DNA of 64,000 nt from Euzebya rosea (GCF_003073135.1 NZ_PGDQ01000012.1:146990-210989), one strand, 5' to 3'; shown: positions 26,170 to 34,508, numbered from the stretch's first letter. The notes: a model not told the origin generated them from the sequence alone. Made by a program: numbers and translations.

Positions 26170-27627
26170 GTTGGCCGGGCCGTGGCGCACGTCCCCGTCG
26201 TGCTCGAACCGGCTGCCGTGCAACGGGCAGTCCCACGTGCGGTCGCCGTCGTTCCACGTGACGATGCCGCCGAGGTGGGGGCAGATGGCCCGGTTGTCGT
26301 GGCGTTCGCCGTCCACCCGGCAGGACGCGACGACGTCGACGCCCCTGCGGCCGACGACCCCGTCGCCCTCGGCCAGCTCGTCGGGCACGCGCTTCAGCAC
26401 CGCGCCGGCCCAGCCGCCGGTCATGTGCGTGCCGACCTTGGCGTTGGCCTGCACGACGGTCCTCGCGCCGGACAGGTCCGGCAGCCGGCGGGGATGGACT
26501 GCCCGGTCGAACGGGGTCGGCGCCTCGCCGAGGATCGCCCGCGAGACGGTGGCGGCGCAGGCGGCGCCGAGGGTGAACCCCCACTTGGACATGCCGGTGA
26601 TGACGAAGCTGCCGTCGCCGACGCGGTTGAGGGGACCGGCGAACGGCAGCCGGTCGGGCGACATGAAGTCCATCGCGCTCCAGCGGGCAACGACGTCGCC
26701 GACGCCGTCGAGGTTGTCGCGTGCCCACGACTCCAGCGCCGTGTATCGCTGGCTGGTCAGCCCTCCGGCGCCGGTGCGGTGGGGTTGTCCACCGACCAGC
26801 ACCAGCCGATCGTCCGGCGTGGCGCCGGGCACCCACCGGATCGACACCTTGGGGTCGCCGGTGGTGATCAGCATGTCCCCGCCCTCGCCCGGGTGCCGCA
26901 TGGCCACGAGGTAGCTGGACTCCGGCTCGCAGAGGGCGAAGTAGCCCCCGCGGTCGAAGACGGGCATGCCGGTGGCGACGACCACGTGGGCGGCCCGGAC
27001 CGTGCGGTTGCCGAACCGGACGATCCTGCCACCGGGGGCCGGCAGCAGGCCGGTCGCCCGGGTGTGCTCGGCGACCGTGACCGCGTCGGTCAGCTCGGCG
27101 CGCATGCGTCCGGCCAGCGCGACGGGGTCGACCTGTCCCTGCCCGGTCAGGCGCATGCCACGGTGCGGGTCCGGCCAGTCGTCGGAGGCGCTGTCGAGGA
27201 CGTCCAGGCCCGCCTGTCGTGCGGCGTCGATCTCCTCCCCGAGCTGCTGGCGTTCGTCGGCGTCGCGGGCGACCGTGACGGCGTCGCGTGGCTGCCAGAC
27301 GTCGCCGGCGAGCTCGCGGAGCCAGCCGAGGGCCTCGGTGTTTGCCTCGGCGTAGGCCCGTGCGGTCTCGGGCCCGTGCCGGTCGGCGAGGTCGGCGTAG
27401 ATGGTCTGGTGCAGGGCCGTGACCTTGCTGTTGCTGCGGCCCGTCACGCCGCCGCCGACGACATCGGCGGTGGCCAGCAGTGTCCGCACGCCGGCGCGGC
27501 CGAGCCGTACGGCGGTCGACAGGCCGGCGATGCCCGCGCCGATGACGACGACCTGCACGCGGTCCGGCAGCGCCGGCGGTGCCGACGGGGTGGGGTGGCT
27601 GGTCCAGACGGGGTCGTGGCTGCTCAT
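26155..27627 (-). CDS. FAD-dependent (DAO-type) oxidoreductase with C-terminal Rieske [2Fe-2S] domain
   Basis: A 490-residue fusion. The FAD dinucleotide motif is VVVIGAGIAGLSTAVRLGRA (about 27-46), the DAO-type core includes VTGRSNSKVTALHQTIYADL and SAMDFMSPDRLPFAGPLNRV, and a second flavin contact is YVITGMSKWGFTLG-like. The C-terminus carries a Rieske cluster site: Cys449-Pro-His451-Leu-Gly and Cys467-Pro-Leu-His470. This architecture is known from YhfW-type oxidoreductases; the substrate is unknown (an amine or amino-linked group is usual for DAO folds). Its ATG overlaps the sulfotransferase stop (ATGA), so it is the last gene of a coupled three-gene set. Confidence 0.88.
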   Translation of the reverse strand: MSSHDPVWTSHPTPSAPPALPDRVQVVVIGAGIAGLSTAVRLGRAGVRTLLATADVVGGGVTGRSNSKVTALHQTIYADLADRHGPETARAYAEANTEALGWLRELAGDVWQPRDAVTVARDADERQQLGEEIDAARQAGLDVLDSASDDWPDPHRGMRLTGQGQVDPVALAGRMRAELTDAVTVAEHTRATGLLPAPGGRIVRFGNRTVRAAHVVVATGMPVFDRGGYFALCEPESSYLVAMRHPGEGGDMLITTGDPKVSIRWVPGATPDDRLVLVGGQPHRTGAGGLTSQRYTALESWARDNLDGVGDVVARWSAMDFMSPDRLPFAGPLNRVGDGSFVITGMSKWGFTLGAACAATVSRAILGEAPTPFDRAVHPRRLPDLSGARTVVQANAKVGTHMTGGWAGAVLKRVPDELAEGDGVVGRRGVDVVASCRVDGERHDNRAICPHLGGIVTWNDGDRTWDCPLHGSRFEHDGDVRHGPANRPLG

Positions 27628-28460
27628 CGGTGGGTGGTCCTGACTGCGGGGGGACGGGGGCCGGTGGCGCCGTGTGGCCGCGGGCCGGGGATGCGCTGCA
27701 GGCGGTGGCGGGCGTCGGCGCAGCGGCGGCACCCTCGGGTTGCCTGCTCCCAGCGCTCCAGCACCTGGGCGGTCGCCTGGTCGCGCTGGGGGCGAAGTGC
27801 CGTCGTGGCCGTCGCACCGAGCAGGTCGACGTCGAGGCGGTCGGCGATGTCGCCGATCAGCCGCAGGGGTCGCGGGGACCAGCGTTCGTAGGCGGCCTCG
27901 ATCCAGGGGATCTCGTCCAGCGAGAGGCGTCGGCGCCAGGTCTGCTCCTCGTCGTGCTTGCGGTCGTGCAGCTCGCTGATGCGGTCGATGTCGGCGGCGG
28001 CGGGGTCGATGGGCTGCACGGCACGTTCGGCGCGGCTGGACCACTCGCCGGTGACCTCGGCCCGCCACTGCGAGACGGCAGCCGCGACCTTGTCCTCGCG
28101 GGTCAGCAGGACCGCCAGCGGGTCGGGCATCGCCCGCAGGCCGACGCCCTCGGTGACCCGGTCGACCTCGGCGAGCTGGTCGGCCATGATCTTGGCGGCG
28201 AAGACGCCGTTGCGGGTCGTCCCGTCGTGCAGGACGCGATGGAGGAAGGTCGACAGGTCGACGTCGTCGGGGAAGTTCCACGCGCGGAGGAACGTGTGGC
28301 GTGCCTGGGGCAGGAAGAACTCCTTGGGATACCCGAGCCGGTCGGTCGTGGTCAGCAGGTCGCACAGCATGGTGGTACCGACCCGCTGCACGCCGCAGAG
28401 GAGCAGTGATCGGGACGGTCGTGTGGACCCCGAGCGGCGGGTCTCGACGTGGCGGATCAC
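27624..28460 (-). CDS. Stf0-like (PAPS-dependent) sulfotransferase
   Basis: A 278-residue protein. The PAPS phosphosulfate-binding loop is near the N-terminus as SLLLCGVQRVGTTMLCDLL (residues ~19-36), with the Stf0-like continuation LGYPKEFFLPQAR. Further Stf0-like elements are NGVFAAKIMADQLAEV and LLTREDKVAAAVSQWRAEVT. Stf0 of mycobacteria sulfates trehalose; here the acceptor may be a sugar placed by the neighbouring glycosyltransferase. GTG 28460 overlaps the glycosyltransferase stop. The last ~45 residues are Arg/Pro-rich with a CRRC. Confidence 0.8.
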   Translation of the reverse strand: MIRHVETRRSGSTRPSRSLLLCGVQRVGTTMLCDLLTTTDRLGYPKEFFLPQARHTFLRAWNFPDDVDLSTFLHRVLHDGTTRNGVFAAKIMADQLAEVDRVTEGVGLRAMPDPLAVLLTREDKVAAAVSQWRAEVTGEWSSRAERAVQPIDPAAADIDRISELHDRKHDEEQTWRRRLSLDEIPWIEAAYERWSPRPLRLIGDIADRLDVDLLGATATTALRPQRDQATAQVLERWEQATRGCRRCADARHRLQRIPGPRPHGATGPRPPAVRTTHR

Positions 28461-29620
28461 GAGGCCGCTGCGGCGGTCGGCACGGGCGCGCCGGCGCGGG
28501 TCAGGTCGATGACGCGTTCGCCGTCGTCCGGCGGGCCGTCGTCGCCGGTCGGGTCGGGCCGGGTCGTGGTGTCGGCGGGTTCGGCGAGCCGTGCGATCGC
28601 CCGCCGGTAGACGGCCTCGTGGGCGCGGGCGATGTCCAGTCGCTGCGCGTCGCGCCAGCGGGGCTGGGCCGGCCGGGGCCGGCTGCCGTGGCGAAGGCGA
28701 TCGATCACGCCGGCCAGGGCGTCGCGGTCGGGACGTCCCTCGGCGTCGGTGTGCAGGGGAAGGACCCGGGGCGGTGGGTGCTGGTCGACGATCGGCATGT
28801 GCGCGGGGGCGGCCACCGGCGTGCCGAGGTCGACGCAGGCCTCGGCCCAGCCCGAGTGGGTTCCGAGCCGGTAGGGCAGCACGACCAGGTCCACGTCGGA
28901 GAGGTACCGCCAGAGGTCGGCGTCGTCGAGCCAGCCGGTGTGGTGGAACGCCACGCGCGGATGGGACGCGGCGGCGGCCAGGTGGCGGTACTCCTCCGGC
29001 GCGCTGTCGACCAGGTCGGGGGCGACGTCGAGCCTGAGGTGCACGTCGGCACGGTCCGCCATGACGTCGAGGACGGCGTCGACGAACGGTCGGGCGTCGA
29101 TGCCGACCCGCTGGTCCTTGCCGTGGATGGCCACGGTGAAGGTGTCGCGTCGTGGTCGGACGGTGGCCGCGATCGTGTCGAGGTCGGCGACGTGGGGGTG
29201 GGGGATGACGGTCGCGCGGCGACCGGTGCGCTGGCGGACCCGGTCGGCGGCGGCGTGGGTCAGGGTGATGACCTCGTCGGCGGTGCGGCACAGGAACGCG
29301 ACCTGTCGATGGTGGCGCTCCTGGTCGGCGACGTGGGGGTTGTCCAGGTCGTGGACGGTGTACACGAGGGGGATGCGGTGAGCGGCGAGGGCAGCCCGCC
29401 ACTGGCGCCAGTCCCGGTCGGCGACGTCGCCGAACCCGAAGTGCACGTGCGCCACGTCGACGCCCTCGGCGTGCACCTGCACCCATTCCGCCGTGATCAT
29501 CTGCGTGGCCCGGTACGTCTCGGCCGGGGTGGCGACGCGAGCCACCGGAACCGCCGGGTGCGCCAGATGGCGCGTGTAGACGTGGCGGGCGGGAACGGAG
29601 GCGACGACGAGCGGCTGCAT
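28457..29620 (-). CDS. Glycosyltransferase (GT-B fold, GT4-like)
   Basis: A 387-residue soluble protein. The N-terminal half has a GT-B layout (DVAHVHFGFGDV, PLVYTVHDLDNPHV, DEVITLTHAAADRVRQRTGR), and the C-terminal donor site reads HHTGWLDDADLWRYLSDVDL then VVLPYRLGTHSGWAEACVDL, in which the GWAEA Glu sits where GT4 enzymes bind the nucleotide-sugar. A Pro/Thr/Asp-rich tail of ~50 residues follows. ATG 29620 (MQPLVVASVPARHVYTRHL) is chosen over the upstream GTG/ATG codons. First of three genes joined by 4-base overlaps; it starts 74 bases after the M50 gene. Confidence 0.82.
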   Translation of the reverse strand: MQPLVVASVPARHVYTRHLAHPAVPVARVATPAETYRATQMITAEWVQVHAEGVDVAHVHFGFGDVADRDWRQWRAALAAHRIPLVYTVHDLDNPHVADQERHHRQVAFLCRTADEVITLTHAAADRVRQRTGRRATVIPHPHVADLDTIAATVRPRRDTFTVAIHGKDQRVGIDARPFVDAVLDVMADRADVHLRLDVAPDLVDSAPEEYRHLAAAASHPRVAFHHTGWLDDADLWRYLSDVDLVVLPYRLGTHSGWAEACVDLGTPVAAPAHMPIVDQHPPPRVLPLHTDAEGRPDRDALAGVIDRLRHGSRPRPAQPRWRDAQRLDIARAHEAVYRRAIARLAEPADTTTRPDPTGDDGPPDDGERVIDLTRAGAPVPTAAAAS

Positions 29621-29693
29621 GGGCCCAAGCGATACCCCTGTTCCGGGGGCGTTCACACCACGGGCCACGGCCGCGTGGGGGTCGCCTGGCGGA

Positions 29694-32351
29694 TCACATG
29701 GCCACCCGCTCGCCCGACGTGGAGGGCGTGTCGGCGGTCACGACGAGCCCCTGTCGTCCGAGCGGCGCGACTGGAGGCGGGTCGGCGACCGTCGGGGCCG
29801 GGGACGACTCCGCCGTGCCGGGCTCCTCGCTCGCCGTGGGTACTTCGGATGCCACCTCGTCCGCCACGACCGGCTCGTCCGGGGACACATGCACGTCACC
29901 CACGAGGGGGTCCGCGGACGGGATGGGCTCCTCGGACGGGACGGGCTCCTCGATCGGGACGGGCTGCTCGATCGGGACGGGCTGCTCGATCGGGACGGGC
30001 TGCTCGGACGGGAGTGGCGCGAGGTCGTCGGCGAGCTCGGGGGCCTCCATCGGGACTCGGCGCTCGACCGGTCCGGCGGACGCCGTCGTCTCGACCGGCT
30101 CCAGCGGTCCGGCCGACTGCATCGAGGCTGCCGGCTCTCCGGGATCGGTCGACGCGGTCGATGCGCCCCGGCGGCCGATGGGGCCGGCGGGCTGCAGCGT
30201 GCCGTCGCCACGTCGCTCGGCGTAGGTGGGTCCGGCGACCGACTCGGGGTCGTCCGGGTCCGCGGGCAGCTCCACGCCCAGGGTGGTCAGGATCTCGTCC
30301 TGCAGTCGGACGAGCTCGCCGTGCACGACCTCCAGCGAGGCCGACTCGACGGTGGACTGCAGGGCGTCGACCTGCGCCCACAACGCCTCGATGGCCTCCA
30401 TGGTCTCCACCGACGGCATCTCCTCCAGCGTCACCATCATCTGCACGGCCAGGGCCTCGGTGGTGCAGCCGACGCAGACGTGGTTGACCGCCACGGCCTG
30501 GTTGTTCGGGACGGCCACGTCCACTCGTCCGGTCGCGAGGAGCACCTGGAACGCCACGGCCCGGCTGCTGCAGCCGACGCAGCTGGCGGCGGCGTAGGCG
30601 ACGTTGTGCTCGTCGACCACGGACTGGTCGTCGAGCCACTGCAGCTGGGCGACGAAGTCGGTGATGGACGTGCCGTCCACGGTGTTGACGGCCAGCACCA
30701 CGTTGTCGCCGGGCCGAGCGTCAGCCGGCGGATCGAAGGGGAAGGGCCACGCGTCGACGGACGCCACCACCACTGCAGCGGTCGGCTGGGCCGTGCCCGC
30801 CCGATCCCCGCGGAGGGACGCCAGCCGCTCGCCCGACAGCACCAGCCAGCGGGCGGTCTGGTCCGCCAGCGGACGGGACTCGGGTACGGCGTGTTCGGTG
30901 GCGGCCGGTTCCACGGCCACCGTCCAGCGGTCGGGATCGATCGTGGCCGGGGTCGTGGCGGCTGCCCGGGGCAGGGGCAGGGAGGACGCCAGCATCGGAC
31001 CGGCTGGCTGGGGCGCGGGCATCCAGCTGGTCGTGGTCGCCAGCAGCAACCCGAGCACGGCCACGCTGGCCAGGCCACGGGCGGCGGGACGTCCCTCGGT
31101 GGCGCCCCACAGGGCGGTTGCGCTGCGAGTCGACACCCGGCCGAGCAGGTAGACCATGCCGAGCGGCACCAGCCCGACGGTCAGGATGGCCACTGCGCCG
31201 AGGGCCACCCGCACGCCGTCGCCGGCGCCGAGGTTGGTTCGCAGCTGCGTCACGTGGAACGCGATGCTCTCCCCCGCCGACGCCAGCACGGACGGCAGCC
31301 CGATGACGGCGAGGACCAGCAGGGCCAGCAACGACGGGACGACGAGCAGGACCCAGCCGGTGACGACGGCCCGGACCCACGGGCGCAGCGCCTGCTGGGA
31401 TCCGTCGCCGCGGCCGACGACGCCGAGCAGGATCGGCTTGATGCGGGCGAACAGGTCGGGCACGCCGGTCAGGTCCGCGAGGATGTGGTACCCGTCGAAC
31501 CGCACGAGGGGGATCAGCTGCCGCAGCATCTGCAGCAGCTGGACGGGGAGGAGGACCAGGAGGGCGTCCTGGCGGGTGACCCCCCAGGCGGCGACGGCGC
31601 CGACGGCGAACAGGACGTTGAAGTACAGCCCGCCGAGGTCGACCCGCAGCCGTCCTCGCTTGTCCAGGCGGTAGGAGTCGGTCACGTCTGTCCAGAAGAC
31701 CGGCCAGACCAGGTACAGCGCGGCGCCCATCGCGCCGGGGGTGGCGCCGCCGTAGCGGCAGGCCGCGGCATGGCCCAGCTCGTGGAACGCCGCGGACACC
31801 ACGGTGCTGGCGATGACCAGCAGCAGCATCTCGGGGCGCTGGAGCACGTCGTCCAGCGCCATGCCGAGGCCACGGTCGACCATCACCCACCAGGTCATCA
31901 GGGCGAACGTCACGAGGACGGGCACGACCGCCCACCAGGCGAACAGCCAGGCGAACGGACGGACCAGCCACTGGGTGACCCTCGGGTTGCTGACGACCAG
32001 CCGCCACCGCAGGCCGAGCAGCGGGTTGCTGCGCCGCGGGGTCGGCTGGCTGCCGTCGGGACGGACCAGCAGCCCGGCCGGCGCCAGCTTCTCCGTGGCC
32101 AGGTACTGCACGTCGTCGGCCGTGACCGGCCGGACGATCCGATCGGCCACCACCGCCGCCACCTCGTCCCAGGAGCGCTGGCCGTCGATCGCGGACAGCA
32201 CCTCGTACAGCAGCGGGCTGAGCTGCACGGTCTGGCCGTCGACACGACGGACGAGCAGGGGCGGGCGGACGTACCCCGACCCCTGCATGGGGCCGAGGAG
32301 GGCGACCCCCGACGCACGTTCGGGCGGTCGGGGGGTGGCGGTGGTGGTCAT
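29694..32351 (-). CDS. PqqD-like (RRE-type) domain fused to M50 membrane metalloprotease and a twin-CxxC extracytoplasmic domain
   Basis: An 885-residue protein. Residues ~28-98 look like a PqqD/RRE fold, the element that grips leader peptides in RiPP systems (PLLVRRVDGQTVQLSPLLYE, then WDEVAAVVADR). About eight membrane helices cover 130-445. The zinc site is AAFHELGHAAA (HELGH 190-194) with the partner VRFDGYHIL (Asp285) of site-2-type proteases. Residues ~475-690 form an exported domain with two repeats, AYAAASCVGCSSRAVAFQV and AVNHVCVGCTTEALAVQMM. The last ~165 residues are Pro/Glu/Ser-rich with hexapeptide repeats. It starts 23 bases after the repetitive-protein gene, its likely substrate. 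Family members are annotated as peptide zinc metalloproteases; the function is not established. Confidence 0.8.
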   Translation of the reverse strand: MTTTATPRPPERASGVALLGPMQGSGYVRPPLLVRRVDGQTVQLSPLLYEVLSAIDGQRSWDEVAAVVADRIVRPVTADDVQYLATEKLAPAGLLVRPDGSQPTPRRSNPLLGLRWRLVVSNPRVTQWLVRPFAWLFAWWAVVPVLVTFALMTWWVMVDRGLGMALDDVLQRPEMLLLVIASTVVSAAFHELGHAAACRYGGATPGAMGAALYLVWPVFWTDVTDSYRLDKRGRLRVDLGGLYFNVLFAVGAVAAWGVTRQDALLVLLPVQLLQMLRQLIPLVRFDGYHILADLTGVPDLFARIKPILLGVVGRGDGSQQALRPWVRAVVTGWVLLVVPSLLALLVLAVIGLPSVLASAGESIAFHVTQLRTNLGAGDGVRVALGAVAILTVGLVPLGMVYLLGRVSTRSATALWGATEGRPAARGLASVAVLGLLLATTTSWMPAPQPAGPMLASSLPLPRAAATTPATIDPDRWTVAVEPAATEHAVPESRPLADQTARWLVLSGERLASLRGDRAGTAQPTAAVVVASVDAWPFPFDPPADARPGDNVVLAVNTVDGTSITDFVAQLQWLDDQSVVDEHNVAYAAASCVGCSSRAVAFQVLLATGRVDVAVPNNQAVAVNHVCVGCTTEALAVQMMVTLEEMPSVETMEAIEALWAQVDALQSTVESASLEVVHGELVRLQDEILTTLGVELPADPDDPESVAGPTYAERRGDGTLQPAGPIGRRGASTASTDPGEPAASMQSAGPLEPVETTASAGPVERRVPMEAPELADDLAPLPSEQPVPIEQPVPIEQPVPIEEPVPSEEPIPSADPLVGDVHVSPDEPVVADEVASEVPTASEEPGTAESSPAPTVADPPPVAPLGRQGLVVTADTPSTSGERVAM
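29915..30004 (-). repeat. Five 18-bp tandem repeats inside the M50 gene
   Basis: Five near-identical 18-base units (consensus CG[GA][AT]CGGGA[CT]GGGCT[CG]CT on the plus strand) start at 29915, 29933, 29951, 29969 and 29987, and a degenerate sixth begins at 30005. On the coding strand they read PVPIEQ / PVPSEE hexapeptides in the C-terminal tail. The three central units are identical, which suggests recent slippage. Confidence 0.8.
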
Positions 32352-32373
32352 CGGAGGCGCAGCGGGGACGGTG

Positions 32374-33204
32374 CTACTGCAGGACCTCGGCGTCCTGGTC
32401 GGCAACAGCCTCGGCCACGACGTCGTCCAGGTTCTGGGTGATGATGGCGGTCTGGTCGGTGACCGCGGTGGCCTGGGAGGCGACGGCGCCGATGTTGGCC
32501 GACACCGCAGCCGTGATCGGGGCAGCGACGTTGGCGTTGGCCGCGATGGCGCCGGCAACCGGAGCGGCCAGGGCCGCGTCGAGGTTGGCGTTGACGTCGA
32601 CGTTCAGCAGGCCGTCCTGGAGCAAGTTGCTCGTGTCGAGCTGACCGACGGCATCGGTCACGGCACCGCCGAGCTCCTCGGCCGCTTCGCCCACGACATC
32701 GGTCAGGTCGCCCGCCGCGTCGGTCACCCCGTCGGTGACGTCCCCGGTCGTGTCGGTGACGTCCCCGACCGCGTCGGTCACGGGATCGGTCACGTCGCCG
32801 GTCGCAGGCTGCACGACGTCGAAGCTGCGCGGGGCCACCATGCCGCCGTCGGCCCCGCCGCTCGTGCCGCCGCCGGTCTGGTCGACCACGGCCGACTGGG
32901 GCGCCTGGGCCGAGGCCTCCCCGGAGATGGTCTGCTCGATCGTGGCGTTCTGGCTGCCCATGGACTGCGAGATCGAGTCGACGGTCAGGACGTCGGCGGC
33001 GACCGCAGCGTCGATCGGGGCTGCCACGTTGGCGTTCGCTGCCACGGCCAGGTCGATCGGGGCGGCCAGGTCCAGCATCAGGTCGAGGTCGACGTTGAGG
33101 TTCAGCAGGGACAGCACCTCCTTGTCGGGAAGCGGCTGGGCCAGCTCGGCGTCCAGCTCGGCGCGGGAGAGGCGTGCGCCCTGTGCGGGCAGGCGGTCGT
33201 GCAT
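32374..33204 (-). CDS. Repetitive Ala/Val/Asp/Asn-rich protein, likely substrate of the adjacent PqqD-M50 protein
   Basis: A 276-residue protein without Cys, Trp or Tyr, and with a single Lys. No signal peptide or membrane helix is seen. Residues 12-35 form a leader-like helix (LSRAELDAELAQPLPDKEVL). Two related modules, residues ~37-71 and ~201-237, share the core AANANVAAPI and the LxVD/NVD-rich approach. Between them lie a Gly-rich hinge (110-121) and a chain of GDVTD/VTDAVG-like repeats (135-188). The composition suggests a repetitive beta or amphipathic helical structure. ATG 33204 has GAGGAG nine bases upstream; the stop is TAG. I do not recognise a named family. Confidence 0.7.
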   Translation of the reverse strand: MHDRLPAQGARLSRAELDAELAQPLPDKEVLSLLNLNVDLDLMLDLAAPIDLAVAANANVAAPIDAAVAADVLTVDSISQSMGSQNATIEQTISGEASAQAPQSAVVDQTGGGTSGGADGGMVAPRSFDVVQPATGDVTDPVTDAVGDVTDTTGDVTDGVTDAAGDLTDVVGEAAEELGGAVTDAVGQLDTSNLLQDGLLNVDVNANLDAALAAPVAGAIAANANVAAPITAAVSANIGAVASQATAVTDQTAIITQNLDDVVAEAVADQDAEVLQ

Positions 33205-33351
33205 GGTTGTGCTCCTCGTGTTCGGACATGCCGACGGGGAAGCGACCCCGTTCGTCTCGTCGCGCACCCGCCGGTCGGCGAGCGCGGGAACCGGATACCC
33301 GCCGGCGCGGGCGGGCTAACTAGTCGATACGGGTGATGGTCACCGACATGG
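33205..33351 (-). promoter_or_regulatory. Leader/promoter region of the repetitive-protein gene
   Basis: No ORF of note. It holds a CCCGCC-N6-GGCGGG hairpin at 33299-33316 and a GATACCC / ACGGGT pair flanking ACTAGT, so it probably contains the promoter for the repetitive protein and M50 genes, downstream of the terminator at 33352. No clear -35/-10 pair is evident. Confidence 0.35.
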
Positions 33352-33381
33352 CCGAGGGCAGCCCGGCTGGGCTGCCCTCGG
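33352..33381 (-). terminator. Perfect 13-bp stem terminator
   Basis: CCGAGGGCAGCCC (33352-33364) pairs perfectly with GGGCTGCCCTCGG (33369-33381), loop GGCT. It begins 16 bases after the stop of the small membrane-protein gene, so that gene and the repetitive protein are probably separate transcripts. No U-tract. Confidence 0.75.
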
Positions 33382-33397
33382 ATCCACGAGCTGATGG

Positions 33398-33838
33398 TCA
33401 GCGCTGGCAGAAGAGGATGGCGTCCTCACCCTCGCCTTCCTGGACCAGGCACGGCACCCCGTCGACGAGGACCGGGTCATCGCCGCCCTGGCTCTGCAGG
33501 GTGATGGTGTTGACCAGGACCAGCAGGAACGTGAGGGCGCTCAGCCCCGCGATGACCAGCAGGAGCTTGGCCCGGTTGTCCGGTTCGCGAAGGTCCTTGA
33601 CGACGTCGGGTGTCCGGGCGTGTTCGTCACGCGCCTCGTGGCGATCGCCGAACCGGTGGCCGTCGTCGACGCGGTCGTCGGTGTACGGAGCCCGGTCGGC
33701 CACCTCGGTCCGCGGCAGCGGCACGGTCCGGGCCGCGCGGGCCCGGGCCACGGGGTCTGCCGGGTCGTCCGTCCGCTCGACCCGGAGCGGGTCGTCGGTC
33801 TCGCCGAGCGAACTGTTGGGGCCGTGGATGCTGCTCAT
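33398..33838 (-). CDS. Small single-pass membrane protein with charged cytoplasmic tail
   Basis: A 146-residue protein. Residues 1-90 are strongly polar (Asp/Arg/Glu-rich), one membrane helix lies at about 93-115 (LLLVIAGLSALTFLLVLVNT), and the short outside tail ends DGVPCLVQEGEGEDAILFCQ with two cysteines that could form a disulfide. ATG 33838 has GGGAGG upstream. It is just upstream of the repetitive-protein/M50 pair but separated by a terminator. No family recognised. Confidence 0.6.
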   Translation of the reverse strand: MSSIHGPNSSLGETDDPLRVERTDDPADPVARARAARTVPLPRTEVADRAPYTDDRVDDGHRFGDRHEARDEHARTPDVVKDLREPDNRAKLLLVIAGLSALTFLLVLVNTITLQSQGGDDPVLVDGVPCLVQEGEGEDAILFCQR

Positions 33839-33992
33839 GTCGTGTTCCCTCCCGTGCTGTCGAACCCCTGATGAGCTCGTGGGTCGAAGCTCTTCCCCCT
33901 TGGACCCGTCCCCAACCCGGGGCGGCCCCCACGCGAGGGCAGTGCATCGTTCGTGTCCGTGCGCACGGGCGGTCGGGTGTGTGGTGGGATCG

Positions 33993-34020
33993 TTCGGGTA
34001 CCACGATCGACGTACCCGAA
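33993..34020. promoter_or_regulatory. Perfect inverted repeat upstream of OsmC (candidate operator)
   Basis: Nine-base arms TTCGGGTAC (33993-34001) and GTACCCGAA (34012-34020) with a 10-base centre that is itself partly symmetric (CACGATCGAC). A further half-site TACCCGA follows at 34026-34032. It lies 36 bases before the OsmC start and ~155 bases from the divergent small membrane gene. Peroxide-sensor operators are typical in front of osmC/ohr genes; the regulator is not in this window. Confidence 0.6.
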
Positions 34021-34056
34021 GCGCATACCCGACTCGACGAAGGAATGGGATCGCAG

Positions 34057-34485
34057 ATGACCGACCGCACCGCACGCACCGAATGGGAGGGCGGCCTCGC
34101 CAAGGGAAAGGGCCGCACCGAGTTCGCGTCCTCCGGCATCGGCACGTTCGACGTGTCCTGGCCCGCCCGCGCGGAGTCGCCCAACGGCATGACCAGCCCC
34201 GAGGAGATGCTCGCGGCGGCGCACAGCTCCTGCTACTCCATGGCGCTGTCCAACGAGATCAGCAAGGCCGGTGGCACCCCGGAGAACATCGAGACACGCG
34301 CCACGGTCACCTTCGACACCAACGCGGTGAAGATCACCACGGTCGCCCTCACCGTCCGCGCACGGGTCGACGGGCTGGACGCAGAGGGGTTCGAGGCGGC
34401 AGCCCAGGCCGCGAAGAACGGCTGCCCCGTCTCGCAGCTGTTCGCCGGGAACGCCGAGATCACGCTCGACGCCGCCCTGTCCTGA
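34057..34485 (+). CDS. osmC: OsmC-family peroxiredoxin
   Basis: A 142-residue protein of normal OsmC length. The two catalytic cysteines are in LAAAHSSCYSMALSNEI and KNGCPVSQLFAG; the Glu/Arg environment is in TSPEEMLAA. OsmC reduces organic hydroperoxides in the cytoplasm as a homodimer. ATG 34057 (MTDRTARTEWEGGL) is preferred; ATG 34045 is in frame. A perfect inverted repeat lies just upstream and a strong hairpin follows its stop. Confidence 0.93.
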   Translation: MTDRTARTEWEGGLAKGKGRTEFASSGIGTFDVSWPARAESPNGMTSPEEMLAAAHSSCYSMALSNEISKAGGTPENIETRATVTFDTNAVKITTVALTVRARVDGLDAEGFEAAAQAAKNGCPVSQLFAGNAEITLDAALS

Positions 34486-34508
34486 CCTGACCGCGGGGTC
34501 CTGACACA

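Noticed and set aside
29621..29693. Terminator between the M50 and glycosyltransferase genes
   Set aside because: Only 4-5 bp stems (CCCC/GGGG, CCACG/CGTGG) are present; too weak to call.
29619..32441. A 940-codon plus-strand frame across the M50 gene
   Set aside because: Composition (Gly/Arg/His/Asp shadow) and lack of motifs; the minus-strand frame has HExxH and PqqD features.
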